This document shows, in pieces, positions 32,048 to 39,949 of a DNA stretch of 64,000 nucleotides; position 1 is the stretch's first letter; the number at the start of each line of letters is the position of its first letter. A model generated the notes under the pieces. That model searched no databases, had not been told where the DNA came from, and was given only the letters and a program-made list of their open reading frames with translations. The DNA is taken from the NCBI GenBank assembly GCA_905221605.1, contig CAJNDS010002412.1, positions 1,381,386 to 1,445,385 of the forward strand. Reading direction: 5' to 3'. Both the position numbers and the translations under genes were made by a program. The stretch comes from Symbiodinium natans. Taxonomy: Eukaryota; Sar; Dinophyceae; Suessiales; Symbiodiniaceae.

Positions 32048-34863
32048 TCAGAAGCCACTGTCACTGCAAGCGGAATCTGTAGTCGCTGCAGTCAGCTCGC
32101 TTTGCGAGGACTCATCGTCAGAATTCCCATCCTTCGATTTCCAGATATGAAACATGGCACAGCATCCAGTCAAACTGGCGCCAGGCTCGCCTACTGTGCT
32201 GTCGGATCGCATCGCGCAACGCCGCAAGATTCGACCAACTTGCCGAGAACGTTCGTTGCCATCAACCCATTCTGCAAAGAAGCCAGAATCGGCACTGAAG
32301 ACCAGTTCCTGTATTTTCCAATTGAAAGCATCCAAATCCGCGATCTTGGAGATGATCATGTCCTTGTCAGGTTGTGATGAAGCCGAGCACATCCTTACAT
32401 CAAGCAGCGTCAGTCTGTCATAGTTGAGGTCCACCGTCTCTTGCGAAGAAACTTGTATCCGGGCCGGCATACCCAAAATGCTGGCCTCAAATATCTCTGC
32501 AAGACACCATGCCCGGTACAGCACGTCAAAGTCGTCATCCACGACAATGAGTTGAGTGAAGCACGCAACCTCCTGTGCTAAGTACGCCATCATGTCATCG
32601 AACTTGTTGAGCTCACACCTTGGGTCGGTGTGACTAAGAACTTTCTGTACTGCGCAGTCGCACAAGGAGAACATCTCGCCAGTGACCGAATCATAACGCT
32701 TCCTGGCCCAGGCATTCCATGCAGTCGTTCCCTGGAGCGGTTCCGGCCCGAACCCGGCGCAAATACTGGCATGCTGGTTGACGGAAAACGCGCACAGCCA
32801 GTAGGTGGTATCCAGCTTGCAGCCCAACTTGACTCGGACCTGCTCGATGCCCTCGGGGGTGGCGATTTGTTTTGCGACATCCTGGTAGGCTTTGTACCCC
32901 AACGCATCCGCCAGTATAGCAGCAGCTAGGCTTCCAAAGCTGTTCGTCCAGTTGTGTGACACCATAACTTGCGGCTTCCTAGGCTGGCCCATTAACATCT
33001 TCTAAACCTCTGCGTATCGCATTCCTGTATAATAAACGATCCACTTTAACTCAAGCAGTCCAGTCATGAAGTACCCTAAACCCTAAACCCTAAACCCCAA
33101 ACCCTAAACCCTAAACCCTAAACCCTATACCTCCCAGGTCCTGCCAAGCCTCAGATTGGTGGACCAAATTTCTGCAAGGGCACACCCGCCATCCCCCAGT
33201 CGGGAGGCTGGGATAACCTTGGGGACCAACTATGAACCCTGAAAGGGTTTAGGCTTCGGGTTTAGCATTTCGGGTTTATGGTTCATATACCTGAATAGGG
33301 GTTACAGTAGAAAAGGGTATACGACCCCCCCCCCCCCAAATGTAGGGGTTCCTGTGGTCCCAGGAACGGCCCGGCGAACCACGTCGTTCGTCGCAGAACG
33401 TCGCAAATCAAACCCCGGCATCAGCTCATCTCTCAGGAGCCTTTCCCAGAAGCAGAGAAGGGAGCTAAGTTGAAAGCCACGGCCTGCCAACTGCTTGACA
33501 ACATCCTGGTAGACTTCCTTCCCACTCTCGTCCAACAAACATGACATAGAGACCAACCCTCGCGCGAGCCTGCGCGAACCCACCTCCATATCGTCCTCCG
33601 GAGGCTGTCCTTGCCAGAGAATGCCAGAGAGAACACCCAGCCCCAGTGAATTGATGACCCAGTCCAAGCGCAGGACAATGCTCTCCCATTCAAGGAGTGC
33701 TGCCAATCTTGTCACTTCTGCATGAGAGAGCTGGGGACCTTGACTGTTTAGCCTCACCAAGGTCACTAGGCCGTAGAGAAGCCCGGTGCAGCACGTTGTC
33801 AGCCCCAGCGTTGCGCAGACCAGCAACTCCATGCTGAGTACCTTGGGGACGAAATGAACCCTAAAATTGAGGCCTCTTACCCTATACTGCTAGAATTCCT
33901 ATTAAGGTATATGAACCCTAAACCCTTTTAGGGTCAATTTCGTCCCCAAGGTACTTGCGCGGCCCATCTTGCGAGCTTCCGTGGATGTCCACGAACACGC
34001 TTGGCTTCTGAAATCAGCAAAGTAAGTTTCAGCACCAAGCTCTTGCATGTGAGGGTTGCGAATGCAGCCCAGATGGTGCACATCACCATGATGCTGACGA
34101 GAGTGGCCAGCAAGTCGTTTGTGTAACTTACGTACAAGCTGAAGCACATCACCAGTACCCACATGTAAGAACACTGCCGCGATCCGGAACGGATTCCTGC
34201 CATTCTCAACTGCAACATGTAGAGTGTCCAACCAAGCGTGACACAGTGCAAACCATTTGCAATTTTTAGGCCGATGACGAAGGCCTTGAACGAACCCTTT
34301 GTCCGACATATGTGTGAGACCTGGTTCATGACTGCTACCAGCCAGAACCCGCACAAGCACCACTTTGCATCATGCGCATAGCTGGAGCGGGGGTGCCTCT
34401 TCAGTGTGCAGCATATCCATATCGATGCAAGCAAAGCCAACGCCAGCGTCTGCTGAATGGGGAAGGAAGGCACCTCGCGCCCTCGCCAGTCGAAGCCAAA
34501 TTGTTGAAAGCTCTGCGCTCGGCCGCCTGACATTGCACCCTCCTGTGCAGACAAAGCTGGAGCCAGCCAAACAAAGCAGGCAAGACACAGGGTGAGGATC
34601 GCGATCGCGATGCAAAACGCGATCCTGCACTTCAACGAGCAGTGCCGGCCCGCCGATGTGCCGGGGACATGTACCACCCCCATGGAGAGGCCGCAGAAGA
34701 CTGCCATGCACGACGCCCAGCCATTAAAAAACAGTTGGACGAGGCTGACAGTGAGAACGAGAGCCAGACAAATCAAGTGCCATTTTAGCCGACCCGCCGA
34801 GGTCATCGCATACTCCCATGCCGCAGAACCTTTCCAGAGATCTGACGCAGCTCCGTGGACCAT
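32048..34863 (-). CDS. four-exon multi-pass membrane protein with C-terminal TIR/HET-like domain
   Basis: Exons 34863-33955, 33841-33368, 33217-33131 and 33001-32048 join in frame into ~807 residues. The frame is open upstream of ATG 34863 to a possible acceptor at ~34917, so the true start may lie further 5'. The N-terminal half has about seven hydrophobic segments (LICLALVLTVSLVQLFF, FCIAIAILTLCLACFVW, LALALLASIWICC, LLVCATLGLTTCCTGLL). Then comes NDVVRRAVIPASRLGDGG (across the second junction). The C-terminal part has VSHNWTNSF, TTYWLCAFSVNQHASIC, LIVVDDDFDVLYRAWCLAEI and LNYDRLTLLDVR, a TIR/HET-like layout. It belongs with the protein at 1973-4022 to a type I recall as expanded in dinoflagellates; function unknown. 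Two of three introns are introner-like. Confidence 0.8.
33002..33130 (-). other. 129-bp GT-AG intron containing CCCTAAA array
   Basis: Donor GAG|GTATAGGG and acceptor GGTTTAG|AAG. Telomere-type units (33070-33127) begin four bases into the intron, so part of the donor consensus is made by the repeat. Splicing joins TWE to KMLMGQ in frame. Confidence 0.7.
33218..33367 (-). mobile_element. introner-like element (diverged family A), GT-AG intron
   Basis: Minus strand begins GTTCCTGGGACCACAGGAACC and ends TTGGTCCCCAAG, diverged family A termini. GTT is duplicated at both borders. Contains a G-run and degenerate TTTAGGG. Splicing gives RRA|VIPASR in frame. Confidence 0.75.
33842..33954 (-). mobile_element. 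introner-like element (family A), GT-AG intron
   Basis: A 109-bp element (33842-33950), same length as 3447-3555, with ~25-bp inverted termini (CTTGGGGACGAAAT..CCCTAAAA). Flanked by GTAC duplicated at 33838-33841 and 33951-33954. One GTAC copy gives the GT donor; the element's terminal AAG gives the acceptor. Splicing restores AQ|VLSMELL. Confidence 0.9.
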
Positions 34864-34924
34864 TTGGCAAGCGGTAGGCCAACGATTGAGCCCGGAACCT
34901 GGATGCCCTCGAACCTGACCAGCC

Positions 34925-35610
34925 CTAACCCTAAAACCCTGAACCTTCGAGCCTATAAACCCTAAACCCTAAATCCTAAACCCTAAATCCTAAAGCCGAA
35001 CCTCCTGACCCTAAACTTCCTTCCGTCCCGAAACCCGAAGCCCCAAACCCTGCAGGCCCAAACCCCGGAGCTTCGTTCTTTCTAAGGGTAGTTCCATGAA
35101 CCTTAATATGGTCCCGACCCTTTAGACCCTCCTTCCCCCCCCCCCCCGCTAAGGGTAGGGTTTCCCCCAATCTCCTATGCGGGGTTCTGATGTATGGGCC
35201 TTTAATATAGGGTATATACGGGGTGTGTAAGGGGTACTCTTTTCAGGGCCCATACGAAGGGACCATGTAACTACCCTAAGAGCTCTGCACTCGATAAGGG
35301 CTAGTAGGGTTGGGGGATGGTTGCCCTGGGCATATTTGTTTTTTGCTTTTGCCTCCCCGTTTCGGGTTCTCTTATCGGCACCGATCACAAGCATAGCCCG
35401 CCCTGTCGTTTTCACAAGGTTCTTCATTGCGTGTCAGGTACACAACCCAAAACCCTAAACCCCAAACCCAACGGAGTACCGGCACACCCCAAAGGACACC
35501 TGTATGCAATCACCATTTCACAGCTGGAATCTTCATGTTATACTCGCCTCTGGGATGCACTGGTCGCCGGTGTGACCCAGCCTCTCACCGCCGGAATCCC
35601 TTAAACCCTT
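34925..35610. other. no recognisable gene
   Basis: CCCTAAA-like words at 34920-35000 and 35440-35470, a C-run at 35139-35149, short ORFs only. Confidence 0.5.
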
Positions 35611-35611
35611 A

Positions 35612-35764
35612 CCCTAAGTCCGTGTACCTGTATGGGGAATACTTGGGCCTTAACAGCACTGTAGTGGTAGGCTCTTCATGAAGGAGTGCGTTCATACTTT
35701 GGGTTCTACGCATGGTGTTTGGGGCCCAAGCATACAAAAACGAGGTACATAGACCCTTATAGGG
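35612..35764. mobile_element. family D inverted-repeat element
   Basis: Ends CCTAAGTCCGTGTACC and GGTACATAGACCCTTAT, inner TACTTGGGCC and GGGGCCCAAGCATAC, matching 16272-16421. Confidence 0.65.
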
Positions 35765-35782
35765 CCAAGCATCTTAGAAGCA

Positions 35783-35923
35783 CCCTCCTACTACCACGAC
35801 TACCACTACTACCACTACTACCACGACTACTACGACTACCACGACTACCACGACTACCACGACTACCACTACCACTACTACCACTACCACCACTACCACC
35901 ACTACCACCACTACCACCACTAC
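35783..35923. repeat. (CTACCA/CTACGA)n trinucleotide-type repeat at array border
   Basis: Mostly CTACCA/CACTAC with CGA variants. It ends one or two bases before the 5-kb array starts. The Val-run and Leu/Pro-run ORFs over it are artefacts. Confidence 0.9.
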
Positions 35924-35924
35924 G

Positions 35925-36156
35925 GTGGATGGACAAAATCCTGCATGACCCCCTACGTTACACGTGTGCGACGGTTGGTAATCGAGCTCCCCGCACCCCT
36001 CAAATTTCAATGTTGCGTGCACATGTGGATGATGCAGGATTTCGGTCATTCGCGCATGTGCCGTTTCGAGGCATTGTAAGGACAACAATGTTAAGATTCA
36101 GGGTTTGGAAGGGATGACCTGCGTAATAAAAGTCATGCAGGATTTCGTCCATCAAC
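35925..36156. mobile_element. leader segment with 25-bp terminal inverted repeats
   Basis: 232 bp bounded by GTGGATGGACAAAATCCTGC (left) and, inverted, GTTGATGGACGAAATCCTGC (right), 23 of 25 bp matching. A third related word (ATGCAGGATTTCGG) lies inside at ~36030. Present here and, with a 20-bp internal deletion, at 56142-56353; absent from units 2, 3, 4 and 6, where the flanks join cleanly at GACG|GTACGAG. Confidence 0.75.
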
Positions 36157-36367
36157 AGTACGAGTAGTTGTCGTTGCTCTGCCGTTCTATATGACTGGGC
36201 TGTTGGGGGCCAATAGTCAAGAGATTCAGCGCCAACCAGCGGAACAACATACGTTTTCCTGAGATAAGTTGGCGTGCGACCAGCTTGCAGCTCTTCAGAG
36301 CAAGCATGCCTGGCCTTCGATCTGGTCATAAGCAAATTGAATTCAGTCATTAGCGTAAACTAGGCAG
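36157..36367. other. spacer 3' of the Rep-like gene
   Basis: Contains minus-strand ORFs of 69-116 codons depending on the unit, because the frame runs into the leader or the preceding unit. Composition is unremarkable and no motif is seen. Probably 3' untranslated or terminator sequence. Confidence 0.4.
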
Positions 36368-38242
36368 TTACAGATCATCATCCTCAATGGGGAGTCCCGG
36401 CGCCGGCTCTGCAGCGACACCCCTCGACAGCCTGGACGCATACGCCGCAGAGCCCTGCACGATAAACCTGCACCAACTTGCGGCGCAGTGAGGTATTGGC
36501 TGCAAGGGCCCAGCCACAGCGACATGCGCATCAAATTGGATAACCCGTGACTGCATGTGCTTGACATCCTCGCGCGTCACAGGTTGCGTGACTTCCCAGA
36601 GACCATCCAGTGGGGCAGTCAAGGCCGCTCCACGGGTCCATCGGAAGTCAGGATTGCCGTCATGGTGAGCCTGGGAGACTTGAACCCGCAACACCTGACC
36701 AGCAAAAAGCTTCTTGAAGGTGACTGCAGACACTGTGGGCGAGCGTGGAGGCCGCGACGCGAACTCTGTTGGGCTGAACTCGTCCCAATAAATGAAGCGC
36801 ACGCCCTTGCTAGTTGCTAAGGAGCTCAGCGCCATACTGGCACCTTGCGCCGGACAGAAGTCCACAGCCTTGCGACCAAAGACGTTGACCAGAGGGTCCA
36901 GCACCAAGCTCTTGCCGGCATTGGTGACCCCTGCTATAAGGGGCACCCGGCGAGTCTTGCTTGGGCCGTGGCATATGACCTGAGCCAAGGCAGCAGCCAA
37001 TAGCTCCCCATCCACTGTCGCCTGATTCCTGCGAAAGAAATCGGACATTGCCATCCACCACAAGCACGGTCCAGAGCAAGCGCAGCTAGTACCTGCCAGA
37101 CGCTGTAGCAGGTCCCAGTCTGTCTCTTGCTCTACAGCATGCAGCTTCTTCGCGTCCCGCCACTGCAGCGCGCCCTCAATGAGGTCAGGGAGGCGCTTCT
37201 GATTTCGCATGCAGTAGAGCTGGCACGCGTGCGACCCATGGTCCTGCACATACGCGAGGACGGCGTTGGGCGTCAAGAGGTTCTTCTCGAGGACCATGGC
37301 AGTGAAGTCTAGAGGGGTGAACTTCTCCACCTTGGCCTTCTTCTTGTTACCTGGACCAGGGGCGCTGGCCAGGACCTCTGCCTTCTGGCGCCGCTTCACC
37401 CAAGCGCTGGCATTGAAGGGCTCTTGCGCCTCCTCATAAAGGTTCAGGACGATGTTGCTGCTGCCTGGCACTACGTACTCATGGCATGGCCCATGGCCAA
37501 CTTGCACGCCCTCCAGTGCACCTGCTGCCTTCAGCCAGACCAAGGGAGTGAGGTCAACGGCCTGCTTGTGGTCAGTCGTAAAGACGCCGTAGCGCACCAC
37601 GCTCCACCATTGTGTGTGGGATGTGCTCCAGTGAGACGCTAGACCAGAACGGCGTCGCAGGGCCGCCTTCAACGGCAAGAAGCGGCTGAGGCAAGTCAGC
37701 TTGAGCGCCACATGGAAGTGTCTTGGCTCCTCCAAAAACACCACAAGCTTCACAGCCTCAAGCGCTTGCGTCCGAGGACGACCTCTGCCACGCCGGTTGG
37801 TGTCCTCAGCAGGATGCTGCACCGCGTCGAGCACTGCGTCCCGAATGTCTGCACGCTCCAGCCCTTCCAGGCTCTTCAGCGGTGTCTCTGCCTGCAGGGC
37901 TGTTGCTTCAAGCACAGCTGCAAACGTCACCAAGTACACCATACTGCGAGCATTGTCATCTTCCTCCGTCAACCACTCTGGTCTTGCAGGCGGCGGCTCA
38001 ACTGCTGCCTCGTCCTCAGAGGACGACGAGCTCGAGTCCGAGGCTGCCATGGCACCGGTGGGCTCAGGCTGGAGCAGAACGGCCGAACTGCAGACAGGCA
38101 TTGTCAAGCACTGGGGTCCTTGGACCTCACTTTGGAGACTGCAAGCTCTCGCAACCTCTGGAGTCTGTGTGAGGGCCCTGTATGAAGGGGCCAGGACGGG
38201 TGCAGAAATGTCGTGTTTTTCAAGTTTCAAATTCGTTTCCAT
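36368..38242 (-). CDS. Rep-like protein: candidate HUH endonuclease + SF3 helicase
   Basis: Open for 624 codons from 38242, intronless. M1 lies inside the palindrome. M65 (38050) precedes a Ser/Glu-rich stretch and is the more likely start (560 aa). Helicase: Walker A GVTNAGKS (438-445), Walker B FIYWDE (483-488), motif-C-like LTAPLDG (541-547) and an Arg in MQSRVIQF (R566), the order of superfamily 3 helicases. N-terminal candidates for an HUH nickase: VYLVTF (102-107) as motif 1, HFH followed by VALKL (175-182) as the His-x-His motif, and Y218 in WWSVVRYGV as possible nucleophile, though no clear YxxK is present. Basic NKKKAKVEK (299-307) could be a nuclear signal; CACSGPC (387-393) may bind metal. 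Known Reps of this layout nick and unwind their own origin in rolling-circle replication. The helicase call is firm; the HUH call is tentative. Confidence 0.75.
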   Translation of the reverse strand: METNLKLEKHDISAPVLAPSYRALTQTPEVARACSLQSEVQGPQCLTMPVCSSAVLLQPEPTGAMAASDSSSSSSEDEAAVEPPPARPEWLTEEDDNARSMVYLVTFAAVLEATALQAETPLKSLEGLERADIRDAVLDAVQHPAEDTNRRGRGRPRTQALEAVKLVVFLEEPRHFHVALKLTCLSRFLPLKAALRRRSGLASHWSTSHTQWWSVVRYGVFTTDHKQAVDLTPLVWLKAAGALEGVQVGHGPCHEYVVPGSSNIVLNLYEEAQEPFNASAWVKRRQKAEVLASAPGPGNKKKAKVEKFTPLDFTAMVLEKNLLTPNAVLAYVQDHGSHACQLYCMRNQKRLPDLIEGALQWRDAKKLHAVEQETDWDLLQRLAGTSCACSGPCLWWMAMSDFFRRNQATVDGELLAAALAQVICHGPSKTRRVPLIAGVTNAGKSLVLDPLVNVFGRKAVDFCPAQGASMALSSLATSKGVRFIYWDEFSPTEFASRPPRSPTVSAVTFKKLFAGQVLRVQVSQAHHDGNPDFRWTRGAALTAPLDGLWEVTQPVTREDVKHMQSRVIQFDAHVAVAGPLQPIPHCAASWCRFIVQGSAAYASRLSRGVAAEPAPGLPIEDDDL

Positions 38243-38491
38243 AGTTTCAAATTAGTTTCAAATTAGTTTCAAAATCCAGTTGCAAATTCGCTGTTAAGGG
38301 GGAACTGCAATTTCAGCGCGCGTTTTTTGAAAAAGAGGAATCTCTGAGAATTCCTAATTTTTTAGAAACGCGCGTAGAAAAATGTAATTCCCCATTAACA
38401 GCGATTTTGCAACTGGATTTTGAAACTATTTTGAAACTAATTTGAAAGTATGGAAATGAATTTGAAACTTGAAAAACGCAGCATTTTCTGC
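38202..38491. repeat. ~290-bp near-perfect palindrome at the Rep-like gene start
   Basis: Left arm from 38202 (GCAGAAATGTCGTGTTTTTC) mirrors the right arm ending 38491 (GCAGAAAATGCTGCGTTTTTC when inverted, in part). Shared blocks: AAGTTTCAAATTC, TTTCAAAATCCAGTTGCAAA, CGCTGTTAA.GGGGAA, CGCGCG. Arms are ~143 bp with few mismatches and an apex at about 38345 (ATCTCTGAG). AT-rich. It contains M1 of the Rep-like ORF and lies in the 500-bp gap after the transposase stop, so it could be an origin, a recognition site or a promoter. The outer part is also repeated directly at 38500-38535. Confidence 0.9.
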
Positions 38492-38745
38492 TTCGACTGA
38501 ATTTGAAACTTGGAAAACGCTGCATTTCTGCTTCTGGCGCAAGCTGACTTAGTGGAGCAACCAGCCAATGCAGTCGAGCAGCCAGCCAACTCAACGCACC
38601 CTCCACGCCCCTCTCCCTAGGCATGAGGCCTGCTGCTACCGAACGCATGCAGCACGGCGCTCTACTGCTGGGCCGATTTTCACGCGCACTGTCTTCAAAT
38701 GCTTTCAAATGGTGAAGGTGAAAGGACCGCGTGAGAACAGCCTCA

Positions 38746-39879
38746 TCATGGGTCAGAACCGCCCTCCTCGAAGAAGTAGCCCTTCGCCTCGTAAAGCCTC
38801 TGGCAGCGCCGAGCCATGTCGCCAATGCTGTTGAGGATGAAATCCTTGGGCAAGGAGCGGGCCGTGAGCTTCAAGCGCTTGATGTAGGCAGCCCGCGTTT
38901 CTTTCTTACCCTTTGTCCACTTGCTCTCTTGCCGGCGCAGCCGCTTGTTGATCTCGGTCCAGATGGCATAATCCAACACCGACAAGTCAGGGCTGCGCTT
39001 TGGGATCTCGAAGACAAGTAAACCTGCGTCGCACTTGGCAGCAATGCCCTTGGCCGACTTGTACCCAGTAGGGTCGTTGTCCTCCAAGATCGTGAAGCGG
39101 CGTTTGGCGGGCGAAGCTTTCTTCAAGTCACGCGCCAAAGTGTGGTAGAAGCTGGCGGCAGCCTGGCCACTCCAGCGGCCATCGGTGACCTCGTGCACGG
39201 TGACAGCCTTACCTTTCCCGACGCCCACCTGCAGGAGAACCCCTTTGGCCCCGGTGTTGTGACGCAAGTTGCCAGCCTTTGGCTTCACATACCCACCACA
39301 TAAGCCCTTGCCAGGGCGGCGATAGGCGCCGTATGTGGCATGCTGCGCTGCCCGGCAGCGCTCCTTCCCATTCAGGTAGACCTGGAAGTGCTTTCCATCA
39401 ATGAAGGCATCAACGTTCTTGACCCACCAGGCCCTGCTCTTGCTGCGATACTTCTTGGCGAAGTGAAAGCGTGCTCGGACATCCTCGGGGGTGAGCAGAG
39501 GCTTTTCCCGCAGCTTGCGGAAGTAGATGTTGCGATCGTGCAGAGCCCTGAGAATGCTGCGGCACGAAGCCTTGGTCTTTGTTGTCTTCTTCAGGTCCTG
39601 GACGGTAACAGTGCGCTGCCCATTGGCCTTCACGATCATGTCGTCCAGCTTCTTCTCGAGGAAGTCGACTTGCGCCATGGTTAGAGAGCAAGGGCGGCCT
39701 TGCTTCAAGACAGGCTTCTGAAGACAGAGCAAGCGGGTCACTGATGACGTGTCCCTTCCGAGCAACTCGCCGATCTCTGACGGCTTCTTGCCCTGAGAGT
39801 ACCACTTCTTGGCCAGGCCGCGTTCATTCTCGGACATCTTGGTCCAACCAGCCTCCGGCATGGCGACGCTGACAGACAC
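38746..39879 (-). CDS. Tc1/mariner-like DDE transposase
   Basis: Intronless, 377 codons. N-terminal helix-turn-helix (KWYSQGKKPSEIGELLGRD, 25-43), a second DNA-binding region (60-120), then KLREKPLLTPEDVRARFHFA (122-141), typical of Tc1 proteins. Catalytic triad candidates: D157 or D161 in VDAFIDGKHF, D267 in LEDNDP, D303 in RSPDLSVLDYAIW. The last is Asp where Tc1 has Glu; 35 residues separate the second and third (DD35D). Length fits the family. All triad positions are acidic, so it may be active. M15 is an alternative start. The gene lies upstream of the Rep-like gene on the same strand, 503 bp apart. No transposase-specific inverted ends were found immediately around the gene. Confidence 0.85.
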   Translation of the reverse strand: MSVSVAMPEAGWTKMSENERGLAKKWYSQGKKPSEIGELLGRDTSSVTRLLCLQKPVLKQGRPCSLTMAQVDFLEKKLDDMIVKANGQRTVTVQDLKKTTKTKASCRSILRALHDRNIYFRKLREKPLLTPEDVRARFHFAKKYRSKSRAWWVKNVDAFIDGKHFQVYLNGKERCRAAQHATYGAYRRPGKGLCGGYVKPKAGNLRHNTGAKGVLLQVGVGKGKAVTVHEVTDGRWSGQAAASFYHTLARDLKKASPAKRRFTILEDNDPTGYKSAKGIAAKCDAGLLVFEIPKRSPDLSVLDYAIWTEINKRLRRQESKWTKGKKETRAAYIKRLKLTARSLPKDFILNSIGDMARRCQRLYEAKGYFFEEGGSDP

Positions 39880-39949
39880 TGAAGGTCAAGCTGCGAGACG
39901 AGAGCTAGAAGCTGCGGCGCGCGCAGCCATGCAGCCAACAAGTCAGCGC

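Noticed and set aside
1-34000. Chromosome end (true telomere)
   Set aside because: TTTAGGG tracts are short, in both orientations and interspersed with genes; neither window end is a terminal array.
35774-36088. Val-run ORF and Leu/Pro-run ORF
   Set aside because: Translations of the CTACCA microsatellite.
36368-38242. Integrated animal parvovirus
   Set aside because: The helicase core and palindrome recall that group, but the protein does not resemble NS1 outside generic SF3 motifs, there is no capsid gene, and it is linked to a transposase.
37701-38255. Plus-strand ORFs of 149-184 codons opposite the Rep-like gene
   Set aside because: Shadows of the GC-rich minus-strand coding sequence, without motifs.
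38313-38825. 170-codon minus ORF across the palindrome and transposase 3' end
   Set aside because: Overlaps the real transposase frame and the palindrome; its composition follows the repeat. Likely chance.
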